DNA of 25,252 bases, from positions 1 through 25,252 of the IMG/VR virus record IMGVR_UViG_3300047471_000478, one strand, 5' to 3'. The position numbers were made by a program, and so were the translations under genes. This document shows positions 5,169 through 11,658 of the stretch, piece by piece (position 1 is the stretch's first letter; every line of letters starts with the position of its first letter). The notes under the pieces are model-generated. The model did no database searches, was not told the DNA's origin, and saw only the letters and a program-made list of their open reading frames with translations. This stretch comes from a virus.

Positions 5169-6448
5169 ACGATGCGAAGATCAACGCACTGGCCGAGGAA
5201 TGGTCAGAGCGAAGCATTGAAGTGGGAGACGGCATAACGACGCAGCGAAGGATTCGCGCTGCCCTTCGCGAACTAGCCTACGACCACGACACGGAGATAC
5301 TGGCGCTGCGCCGTCTCGTCGAGGAAGCGAAGGGCGAACGGGACCGGCTCAAGTCACTGCTGGAGTTTTCGGCAGGGCTACTGAAGGCCAAAGGTACCGA
5401 AATCGACCGGCTCAAGGGCGAGCTGGCCGAGGCGCGGCGGCTGCTGATGACTGCGCCGCTTAACGTTCATGCCGATAGCTTACTTGCGTGGATGAAGGCG
5501 CGCACAAAGCATCTCGCCGCCCCGCCAGCCGAGCAGGTGCAGCCGACGAAACGCGAGTTGGACGTTTGCGCACGTCCAAATTGCAGGCAACCTCGGCACT
5601 GCGACATCCACGACCCCGAACGGGGCAGTCACATGTTTCTTGAGCCGAAGGTCGCAACCGAGGATTGCGACACGTGCATCGGTCCCGGCGAGTTGTGCGA
5701 CGAGCACGAGGAGGAAGAGGACCGCGAAGAGGCAGCCGAGCAGGCGCAGGGGGAGGGGGCGCTCACGCTCGAAATGCTAGACGAGGCTCTACGGGATCAT
5801 ATCAACGATGAATATGACCGATCGACCGCGCTCGCCAAGCGGGTGGAGGGGCACGAATTCGAAGCCGACGCGCACGGCATACGCGAGTCGATTGACGCGC
5901 TAGAGGGCAGGCTGCGCGATTTCGTTGTGGCCGAAGTGCGGCGCGCTATGTCGCCGCCTTCGTTCGGCCTGACCAAGGAGCAATTCAAGCCGCCCGTGCC
6001 CACGCATGCGTTCGTTGTACCGACAGGCCAGACGTCGGGTTATCTGCTCTGCGCGTCCGAGGGCTGCGGCAAGAGGTCTGTCGATTCTGTTCATTCGATA
6101 TCCGCAGCACCATCCCCGCCCGAGGCCACCGGGCCTGGACATGCGTTTCACTGTCTCTGGTATCAGCAGGGCAAGCACAAAGAGGGACCCTGTGACGACA
6201 ATTGCCCATGTTGGGTATGCGGCTACTTGCGTGGTCGTCACACCGTCCCCTGTTCTAACCGGGAGGCTTCTATGTCGCCCGCTCTCGAAAACCCCACGGA
6301 AAAAAAGCAACCGCCGGTCACTGGGCATGCGTTCGTGCGCGACCTCGACGGCAGATGTGATAAGCGGCGCGGTGACTACTATCGATGCGGAGAAAAGGCC
6401 GACGACCCCATCCACGCCGTCCCGCCCATCACGGAGGGGCGCAAGTGA
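5165..6448 (+). CDS. coiled-coil protein with tandem HAF...C...C...H zinc modules (427 aa)
   Basis: ATG 5165 follows GGGAGGGG and overlaps the previous stop. Residues 40-95 form a coiled coil (DRLKSLLEFSAGLLKAK, then EIDRLKGELAEARRLL). Residues 135-161 contain a C-C-H-HMFLEP unit like those of the upstream gene, followed by an EDCDTC site and a Glu-rich linker (183-198). After a second helical part (205-262) come three tandem modules: His281-Cys296-Cys301-His310, His326-Cys343/347/349/352-His359 and His388-Cys398-Cys408-His417, each opening with HAF. Architecture suggests an oligomeric rod with multiple zinc-binding adaptors. Function unknown; gene order suggests joint action with the two preceding Cys-rich proteins. 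Confidence 0.78.
   Translation: MNDAKINALAEEWSERSIEVGDGITTQRRIRAALRELAYDHDTEILALRRLVEEAKGERDRLKSLLEFSAGLLKAKGTEIDRLKGELAEARRLLMTAPLNVHADSLLAWMKARTKHLAAPPAEQVQPTKRELDVCARPNCRQPRHCDIHDPERGSHMFLEPKVATEDCDTCIGPGELCDEHEEEEDREEAAEQAQGEGALTLEMLDEALRDHINDEYDRSTALAKRVEGHEFEADAHGIRESIDALEGRLRDFVVAEVRRAMSPPSFGLTKEQFKPPVPTHAFVVPTGQTSGYLLCASEGCGKRSVDSVHSISAAPSPPEATGPGHAFHCLWYQQGKHKEGPCDDNCPCWVCGYLRGRHTVPCSNREASMSPALENPTEKKQPPVTGHAFVRDLDGRCDKRRGDYYRCGEKADDPIHAVPPITEGRK
6005..6415 (+). repeat. three tandem HAF-C-C-H protein modules
   Basis: The repeats are at protein level. Module 1 runs 6005-6094, module 2 6140-6241 and module 3 6326-6415, separated by Pro/Ser-rich linkers. The shared pattern is His-Ala-Phe, 9-16 residues, Cys, 4-9 residues, Cys (often CG), 6-8 residues, His, then usually a Pro within three residues. 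DNA identity between copies is low, so these are diverged rather than freshly duplicated. Related units occur at 4635-4715, 4764-4859 and about 5567-5647. Confidence 0.65.
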
Positions 6449-6576
6449 TGTTCGCGTCGGTCTGCTACGCCTGGCATCTCGATAATGGCTGGAACGTCGT
6501 CCATGTTGGACTGCGACAGCATCAAGGGCTGGCCTACATGGCGTTTTGGCGAAGATGGAACGGAGGGCGCAAGTGA
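6448..6576 (+). CDS. small hypothetical protein (42 aa)
   Basis: ATG 6448 overlaps the preceding TGA by one base (TGATG) and is preceded by GGAGGGG at eight bases. A GTG three bases upstream is an alternative. The product is short, aromatic and basic (CYAWHLDNGWNVVHVGL, then FWRRWNGGRK). Its end contains the ribosome site GGAGGG for the following gene and overlaps its GTG start. The coupled junctions on both sides argue that it is translated. No family recognised. Confidence 0.58.
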   Translation: MFASVCYAWHLDNGWNVVHVGLRQHQGLAYMAFWRRWNGGRK

Positions 6577-6875
6577 GCGACGTGACGGCCGAGGAGATTG
6601 AGCGGGAGCGCGACGCCGCGCACGCGATGGTGACCGAGGCGTATCGGATATTCGGATGGGGAATCCAGGAGCTTGCGGTCATGCAGGAATCCATCGCCAC
6701 CGCCCTTGCCGTTCGCGCTCGAGAGGCGCGACGGGAGGCGCTGAAGGAGGCGCGGACGGCCGTCGATGGCGAGCAGTTGCACGAGATTGTCGATAATGAA
6801 TGCGACCGCGGCTATCGAAACGCCATCGATGACGCCTGTGGAGCCATTCGCGCGCTCATGGGGCCGGAGACGTGA
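6573..6875 (+). CDS. hypothetical helical protein (100 aa)
   Basis: GTG 6573 overlaps the previous stop (GTGA) with GGAGGG six bases upstream. The product is almost entirely helical and highly charged: TAEEIERERDAAHAMV at the start, then VRAREARREALKEARTAV, ending CGAIRALMGPET. The pattern resembles small phage accessory proteins with a coiled-coil core, but no specific family is recognised. Its stop overlaps the start of the VRR-NUC gene by four bases. Confidence 0.7.
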   Translation: MSDVTAEEIERERDAAHAMVTEAYRIFGWGIQELAVMQESIATALAVRAREARREALKEARTAVDGEQLHEIVDNECDRGYRNAIDDACGAIRALMGPET

Positions 6876-7180
6876 GCAACCACTCGACAAAGCGCGACGC
6901 GAATCAAGCCGAAATCGTGGCTGCCCTGTTCGCCGCGGGGTGTTCCGTTCAGGACTTGCACGCGGTGGGCGGTGGATGTCCGGACTTGCTGGTGGGTCGC
7001 CTGGCAGATGGCGGGTTTCGCCGTTGCTATCTGCTCGAGATTAAGATGCCGAAAAACAAGGCCGGCGAGCCGAAGCCGCTGACCCCGGACCAGGTCAACT
7101 GGCATTGGATGTGGCGCGGTCAGGCCGCTATCGTGACGACGCCCGAGGAAGCGTTGCGCGCGGTGGGACTGCTACCGTAA
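6872..7180 (+). CDS. VRR-NUC domain nuclease (PD-(D/E)xK)
   Basis: 102 residues from GTG 6872 (GTGA overlap). The minimal VRR-NUC core is visible: an N-terminal helix with Glu14, GGGCPDLLVG (Asp38), LLEIKMP with the ExK pair Glu56/Lys58, then LTPDQVNWHWMWRGQAAIV with Gln74. These match the catalytic PD-ExK arrangement and the downstream Gln helix of stand-alone phage VRR-NUC proteins, which are Holliday-junction-resolvase-like nucleases. A role in resolving recombination or replication intermediates before packaging is likely but inferred. It is the last gene of the rightward operon, with its stop only four bases from the convergent late-operon stop. Confidence 0.9.
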   Translation: MSNHSTKRDANQAEIVAALFAAGCSVQDLHAVGGGCPDLLVGRLADGGFRRCYLLEIKMPKNKAGEPKPLTPDQVNWHWMWRGQAAIVTTPEEALRAVGLLP

Positions 7181-7184
7181 TGGA

Positions 7185-7874
7185 TCAGGGGCACGTATAG
7201 ACCGCCATCCCCCACGGCCCTGACAGCCCATACTCGTCCGGCTCGGCCCAGCAATCGACAGGCACGCCGGTGGCGCCCGAGACGACCAGCTTCAGCGGCG
7301 ACCCGTAGGGCAGGCCCGGCTTGACGATGCCATCGCCGATGATGAATGTGGGAAAGTCCGTCGGTTGCCCGGTGTAGTCGTAGGGCGTGTGCGTGCCGGT
7401 GCAGTAGTGGATCACAGAGTACCCCGACAAAATCGGGCACTGAGGGTAGTAGCCGACAATGATTGCCGCGGGAGTCCACGTCAGGTGCGTCGGGTTGTTG
7501 CCGTCGCTCGAGATGTAGACTTGCGCCGGGCTCTGACCCTGGCAGGGCGCGTAGGTCGGCCCCGTCGGCGTGTGGCTGCACGCGAAGGCGAAAGAGCCCT
7601 GTAGCGGCGAAACACTGAACCAGCGCGCCGAGAACGTCGGGACGATGGTCCGGCCGATATGTCCCGTACCGGTATTGACGTCTCCGCGCCAGCGCTCGCG
7701 GTGGGAGAAATCCTCGCTGGCTACGTCCAGGTATCCCCAGCTCGGGATCGGATTGGTCACCAAGAAAGGGCCATGGCCGCTCTCGTCGGTTGTGACGAAG
7801 TCGGCGGCATGGGCGGCGCCGCATGCAGCAAGGGCGATAAACAGGGCCAAAAAGAAGACGATGCGTCGAGACAT
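7185..7874 (-). CDS. exported Cys-rich protein with signal peptide, unknown function
   Basis: 229 residues with an excellent ribosome site (AAGGAG, six bases). The N-terminus MSRRIVFFLALFIALAACGA with cleavage expected after AHA (residue 23) is a typical Sec signal peptide. The mature part is beta-rich, full of Pro/Gly/Thr and contains six cysteines (FACSH, APCQG, PQCP, HYCTG, VDCWA and YTCP at the C-terminus), suited to three disulfides in the periplasm. No enzymatic motif is recognised. It is the most distal gene of the late operon, separated from it by about 125 bases of GC-rich sequence with small inverted repeats (for example GTCGGC-CCA-GCCGAC), a location where accessory or lysis-associated genes often sit. 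Confidence 0.75.
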   Translation of the reverse strand: MSRRIVFFLALFIALAACGAAHAADFVTTDESGHGPFLVTNPIPSWGYLDVASEDFSHRERWRGDVNTGTGHIGRTIVPTFSARWFSVSPLQGSFAFACSHTPTGPTYAPCQGQSPAQVYISSDGNNPTHLTWTPAAIIVGYYPQCPILSGYSVIHYCTGTHTPYDYTGQPTDFPTFIIGDGIVKPGLPYGSPLKLVVSGATGVPVDCWAEPDEYGLSGPWGMAVYTCP

Positions 7875-7999
7875 GAGCGGCTCCTTGTGTCAAGGCCCGC
7901 GCGCGCGTCATCGTCGGCCCAGCCGACTGCATCCCGTTCGCGCGGGACGTGGTTGGTAGGCTCCGCTCGGCGTTGATAGCGCCGGGCGGGGCCGTTACT

Positions 8000-8347
8000 T
8001 CATGGGTGCGCGGCTCGCCACGCCTTGAGGTTGGCCACGACAGGGCTGTACGCGTCCGCCGTGAGCGCCAGCGTCGTTTCGCCAGCCTTTGACTGCAGCG
8101 CCCCAATAGCGTCGTCTGCGCCTTGCTGGAGCACGCACAGCGCGAATCCGAGCGCATCGATGGCGGCCAGCGCTTCGGCCTGCACCGGGTGAGATGCAGC
8201 CTCTACGATGGCCATCTCTTGCGCCGTGGTCGGCTTGCATGCATCGGCGACGGACACGACGTGCGCGCAGCCGTGCATCATGAGCGCGGCGATGAACGCC
8301 GCGACGACGGCAGCCACGATCATGAGAATCTTGAGAAGTCGCGTCAT
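8000..8347 (-). CDS. small exported or membrane-anchored protein (115 aa)
   Basis: AAAAGGAG lies four bases before the ATG. Residues 5-26 are a hydrophobic segment (ILMIVAAVVAAFIAALMM) after a basic start, followed by HGCAH. The Cys could be a lipid attachment site, but the -3 to -1 residues (Met-His-Gly) are a poor lipobox. The rest, 30-115, is alanine-rich and helical with two further cysteines. Its place next to a two-TM protein suggests a lysis cassette member such as a spanin-like component, but no spanin features beyond this are visible. Function unknown. Confidence 0.68.
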   Translation of the reverse strand: MTRLLKILMIVAAVVAAFIAALMMHGCAHVVSVADACKPTTAQEMAIVEAASHPVQAEALAAIDALGFALCVLQQGADDAIGALQSKAGETTLALTADAYSPVVANLKAWRAAHP

Positions 8348-8357
8348 GGTGCTCCTT

Positions 8358-8603
8358 TTACTTCGGGCCTGCGAATCGGATCAGCTCCACTAGCCCGGCC
8401 CCTTGCTTGATGAGCTCTGCGAGGTCGTCCGCGAGACATGTCGCAAAATATTCTCTGTCAGAGTCTGTAAGTTGCTCGAGCAGTGGAACAGCCCGGCTAA
8501 CGTGCGCTGCGCCAATTGCAAATTGAACGGCGGCGCTGGCTCTAATTCCGGCGGGCGTACCAGGGTCAGTGGGTTCGTCACGGTCATCTCCGTAGTGCGA
8601 CAT
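8358..8603 (-). CDS. hypothetical protein (81 aa)
   Basis: A soluble, acidic product beginning MSHYGDDRDEPTDPGTPAGI with a helical C-terminus (ADDLAELIKQGAGLVELIRF). The ribosome site is weak (AAGG about 14 bases upstream), so translation may depend on the gene before it, whose stop is six bases away. No family recognised. It lies between two small membrane proteins in what may be the lysis region. Confidence 0.62.
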   Translation of the reverse strand: MSHYGDDRDEPTDPGTPAGIRASAAVQFAIGAAHVSRAVPLLEQLTDSDREYFATCLADDLAELIKQGAGLVELIRFAGPK

Positions 8604-8609
8604 GATGAA

Positions 8610-8792
8610 TCACGGCGCCTTGTCCTTTGGTGTCTCGGCGCGGCTCTGCATTGCGTTCCCGCCAGCAATCCCGGCGATGGCCAGCGCGAAGCCCACCACC
8701 TTATCCAGCGAGCCCTGACACGTGGTGCTGACCTCGCACGCCATGACCACCGCCGCGGCGATTGCGATCAGTGCTACGTGCTTCCATGTCAT
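8610..8792 (-). CDS. two-TM small membrane protein, holin candidate
   Basis: A 60-residue protein with two hydrophobic helices: VALIAIAAAVVMACEV (about residues 6-21) and VVGFALAIAGIAGGNAM (about 32-48), a short loop with two cysteines between them, and a charged tail SRAETPKDKAP. Size, two-helix hairpin and charged C-terminus fit the loose class II holin pattern, and it follows the tail genes where lysis genes often lie. No endolysin is present in the window to confirm a lysis cassette. A generic small membrane protein is the alternative. Confidence 0.6.
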   Translation of the reverse strand: MTWKHVALIAIAAAVVMACEVSTTCQGSLDKVVGFALAIAGIAGGNAMQSRAETPKDKAP

Positions 8793-8801
8793 CGGGTGTA
8801 C

Positions 8802-9797
8802 CTAGAACCCTAGCGCTCCCCGGATGCCGCCGAAGACCTTGGCCGCGCCAAAGTCGTTCGGGTGCAATGCGTTCGCGGCGGGCGTCTCCTGATAGTCGGT
8901 GTTCACATTCAGGCCCATCGACGTCCCGTCGAGCGTGATGATCTTCGTACTGGCCACTGCGGCAATCGCAGCCGTGATTTGCGCGCGGTACTGACCCAGC
9001 GTCGTCGCGCCCGTCTCGGTCCCTCTCGTGAGCGGCGTAACCACAAGTAGCTTGTTCAGGTTCGCCATCGCGACCATGAGGGCAAATTGGGTCGTCAGCT
9101 GCGCCGTCAGGGACGGCAATTGACCGCCGTAATCGTTGGTGCCCAGCAGGATGCAAATGTCGAAGGTGGCCGCGCCAGCAACGTGACGAGCGAAGCGAGA
9201 GATAAGCGATACGTTGTCGGACCACATCGTATATGTGGCGCTTCCCATGGCCTCGACGGTCACGCGACCCGGATAGTACGTGCGGAGAAGGCCGAGAATA
9301 TCGGTCACGCCCAGTGGCGACGTCCCGGTATTGGCCGGGATGATCGAATCGCCGAAATAGATCATCTTGCGGGCTGCAACGATCTTGGCCAGCTTGATGT
9401 TCGTCCCGGCGATTCCCAGGATGCTGCCCGTACTGACCATCGCGGCACCACTGAGGCCGCCTTGGCCTCCTTGAATCTCGACGACGTGATCTCCGGCCGA
9501 CATGCCCAAGAACGTGTACCAGGCGACGACGCTCGCGGTCGGCGTGATCTTGCCGGCGTAAACTCCATCGACAAAGACCGGACAGTCATTGAAATTGGCG
9601 ACACCGGCAATCACCGAATCGCGCGCAATTCGCACCTGGAACGACGTCCCAGAGCAGGTGAACCGCAGACGCGGACATTCGGTGCCGCAACAGAATCGGT
9701 CCGTGCCGACGACGGTAGTTGTCGCACTGGTCGGGACCAGCGTGTTTCCAATGCCGTCGGTGAAATCAGCGGGCTGAATCGGGATGTAGTTTGTCAT
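8802..9797 (-). CDS. SGNH/GDSL esterase, tail-associated
   Basis: 331 residues. Residues 1-140 form a beta-rich module (VFVDGVYAG, DHVVEIQGG) like the jelly-roll domain preceding the hydrolase in CE2-like esterases. The SGNH core follows: MIYFGDSI (nucleophile Ser151), AMGSATY (block II Gly185), LLGTNDYG (Asn221) and ALHPNDFG (His312). The residue three before His312, normally Asp, is Asn309. The start codon directly follows the upstream stop. In phage tails such esterases remove acetyl groups from host surface polysaccharides, so a receptor-processing role is likely. The fold is well supported; substrate is unknown and the Asn substitution leaves activity open. Confidence 0.85.
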   Translation of the reverse strand: MTNYIPIQPADFTDGIGNTLVPTSATTTVVGTDRFCCGTECPRLRFTCSGTSFQVRIARDSVIAGVANFNDCPVFVDGVYAGKITPTASVVAWYTFLGMSAGDHVVEIQGGQGGLSGAAMVSTGSILGIAGTNIKLAKIVAARKMIYFGDSIIPANTGTSPLGVTDILGLLRTYYPGRVTVEAMGSATYTMWSDNVSLISRFARHVAGAATFDICILLGTNDYGGQLPSLTAQLTTQFALMVAMANLNKLLVVTPLTRGTETGATTLGQYRAQITAAIAAVASTKIITLDGTSMGLNVNTDYQETPAANALHPNDFGAAKVFGGIRGALGF

Positions 9798-10640
9798 TTA
9801 TCCACTCACCGGCCAGATTGCAGAGCACCACGACACATCAGATTGCGTTCCGGCTAGGACGATGCGAACGCAGCCGAGCAGATTGCTGAACGGATTAGCG
9901 TTGGGCAGCGACACCGGGGCCTCGCCATCAATGGAGAATTTGTAGAACCCGCTGGCATCGGCGAACACATAGCCAACGTGCCAGGCGCCGTCGAGTTGCA
10001 CCGTCGATGGCAAATTGTCGACACCAACACCACCTCCGGCGTTTGTCTTGTACCCCTGGTAAAAACGGCTGTTGGTGCCGTGCTCGAAACCGCAGTAGAC
10101 GCCCTTCGGCGCTGCCCCGGTTGACGTCGGGTCCGACATGCCGAAGAGGCAATAGCCGCCGCCGTCGGTGATCATACGGAACTTGCAAGCCACGCCCCAC
10201 GGCATGACCTGATCGAGCATCGCCGTTCGTGGGTTTTGATTGCTGAACGTGCCGGCCAGATTGATTACATAGCCGCGCAGGAGCGAATCGGTCCCGTTGC
10301 TGCGGATGAAGGAGTTGCCGTCATATTCGGCGACTACGCGCGGGATTGCGGCATTGTTCGCGCCCGCCGCAGTCATGTTCTCTTCCGTCCAGCCGGCGAG
10401 GCTGTCGAAGTTGTGGACGAAGTTCTGCGAGCGGATCGAATCGAGTCCGGTCAGCGCATAGAGCTTGGCAAGCGATGCCTGAGCCTGGGTCGGGCTGCCT
10501 GCGTCGATGATTTGGGGCGGCCCGCCGTCCACGCTCTGGGCTAGACCAAGCGCGCCTCTAGACACGCGAACGCTACCCTGTGGGCCGACGATGCCGGCTC
10601 CCGGTCCGGTGTTGAAGTCGATGAAATCAACGGGGCACAT
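9798..10640 (-). CDS. tail fibre/lectin-like structural protein (280 aa)
   Basis: ATG 10640 forms TGATG with the previous stop; the frame upstream was excluded as shadow. The N-terminus PVDFIDFNTGPGAGIVGPQG is glycine-rich. Residues 105-280 look like a concanavalin/LamG-type beta sandwich (WGVACKFRMITDGGGYCLFG, WHVGYVFADASGFYKFSIDG). With the SGNH esterase immediately downstream, it probably belongs to the host-recognition apparatus. The beta-sandwich assignment is from pattern only and needs structural comparison; the virion role is inferred from neighbours. Confidence 0.68.
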   Translation of the reverse strand: MCPVDFIDFNTGPGAGIVGPQGSVRVSRGALGLAQSVDGGPPQIIDAGSPTQAQASLAKLYALTGLDSIRSQNFVHNFDSLAGWTEENMTAAGANNAAIPRVVAEYDGNSFIRSNGTDSLLRGYVINLAGTFSNQNPRTAMLDQVMPWGVACKFRMITDGGGYCLFGMSDPTSTGAAPKGVYCGFEHGTNSRFYQGYKTNAGGGVGVDNLPSTVQLDGAWHVGYVFADASGFYKFSIDGEAPVSLPNANPFSNLLGCVRIVLAGTQSDVSWCSAIWPVSG

Positions 10641-11050
10641 CAGTCGTTTCCTTTCCGCGTGACGCCGATGTTCAGGCCCGTCGCGCTTCCGCCAGCCGAA
10701 CGCGTCGAGCGCATCCGCATCCACTTCGCCGCGGGCAACTTGCTGCAGTTGGTGGACTCGGCGATGCTGAATGTGAAGACGTGATTGACGACGGTGGCGG
10801 CCGGGGTCGCCAAGGTCTGTTCAGCCGACGGGAGGATCACCAACGCAATCTGCGCGGCGCTGGGTGCAATCTTGTTCGGGTCCAGCTCCGCCGACAGGCT
10901 CGTGACCTCCCAAACGTAGGTCCCGGTAACGCTGTCCGAGGAGACGTGCCAGCCAACTTCGGTCATCCCCTCGATGTAGACCCAGGGATAGCTTGCCGCG
11001 GCGGCGGCGCTGTTTCCGCCGTTGACGTAGTGCGGATTGGTTGACTGCAT
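10640..11050 (-). CDS. hypothetical virion-associated protein (136 aa)
   Basis: 136 residues, beta-rich with an N-terminal Asn/Ala-rich stretch (NGGNSAAAAASYPWVYIEG) and a central part HVSSDSVTGTYVWEVTSLSA. The end, AKWMRMRSTRSAGGSATGLN, resembles tail or baseplate small proteins in style only. Both ends overlap neighbours by one base (TGATG), so it is co-translated with the tail genes. No family recognised; a small tail component is the best guess from position. Confidence 0.68.
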   Translation of the reverse strand: MQSTNPHYVNGGNSAAAAASYPWVYIEGMTEVGWHVSSDSVTGTYVWEVTSLSAELDPNKIAPSAAQIALVILPSAEQTLATPAATVVNHVFTFSIAESTNCSKLPAAKWMRMRSTRSAGGSATGLNIGVTRKGND

Positions 11051-11601
11051 CAGGAAGCCTTTCGTTGTCGCACGGAGATTTCGCGTCTATCGGCGGGAGT
11101 TGCGCCGGTGTCCTGGTCGTCCTTGCCGCCCGACGGCTTGCCCTGCGATGCCGGCTGTTGCGGCGGCTCCTGGTAGGCTTTCGCCGCCGGCTCGCCGAAG
11201 AGAATTGACAGCGTCTGCTCGGCCCATTGGGCATAGGGCGGCGGCGTCTGCGCCATCTCGAGGCGAGCGCCCGCGGCGAGCTCGCCGTATGCCTGCGGCG
11301 CTGTGACGGCGAGACATTCGGCCTCGCCAGGGTCGAGGGTGCCCGAGCGGATCAGCGCTTGGCCGCGACCAGCAGGGTCGAGCGCAACGGCATAGAGCCG
11401 ATCAATGCGCGCCTGGTCCGGGTCTGACAGGGGCAACGGCTGGCCCCATTTGTCGAGCTGGACACGCGGGCAGACGGTACGCAGGAAGGCGAGCGCCGGG
11501 GAAGACTGGCCACGCTGTTCTGCCTCGGCAGCTGCGCCCATGAGCTCCGTCGCGTCGACAGGCGCGGGCATCGCGGGAGCGGGCGCAGGAGGCGCCAGCA
11601 A
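11050..11601 (-). CDS. hypothetical virion-associated protein (183 aa), no ATG start or ribosome site
   Basis: The frame reads as good protein: Ala/Pro-rich start, then helical parts (SPALAFLRTVCPRVQL, PYAQWAEQTLSILFGEPAA) and a disordered basic tail. The first usable start is TTG 11601 with no ribosome site; ATG 11571 also lacks one. The frame stays open for 18 more codons upstream to a TAA that is the stop of the preceding gene in the same frame. So this may be the C-terminal part of that upstream protein. It ends in TGATG with the next gene. Treated as a separate CDS with low start confidence. Confidence 0.6.
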   Translation of the reverse strand: MLAPPAPAPAMPAPVDATELMGAAAEAEQRGQSSPALAFLRTVCPRVQLDKWGQPLPLSDPDQARIDRLYAVALDPAGRGQALIRSGTLDPGEAECLAVTAPQAYGELAAGARLEMAQTPPPYAQWAEQTLSILFGEPAAKAYQEPPQQPASQGKPSGGKDDQDTGATPADRREISVRQRKAS

Positions 11602-11658
11602 CCAGCTTTGTCCGGGATTCAGCGGTGCGAGCCGCCGATCTGCTTGTGAGCCGTCTTA
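11602..11658 (-). other. in-frame TAA and 18-codon open linker joining two late genes
   Basis: The stop TAA (11656-11658) of the 357-aa gene is followed in the same frame by 18 sense codons reading DGSQADRRLAPLNPGQSW and then by the 183-aa frame. No ATG, GTG or Shine-Dalgarno sequence lies in the 54 bases. Either the downstream protein uses a weak TTG, or the two are one protein made by readthrough, or a single mutation or sequencing error created the stop. Confidence 0.55.

Noticed and set aside
7875-7999. Possible small gene or promoter (TTGACA on the minus strand) in the gap before the exported protein gene
   Set aside because: Frames are either very short or shadows, and no acceptable -10 follows TTGACA at normal spacing; only small inverted repeats are seen.
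7120-8157. A 345-codon open frame on the minus strand
   Set aside because: It is arginine-rich and overlaps two better genes with signal sequences and ribosome sites in other frames; it is a shadow of GC-rich coding DNA.
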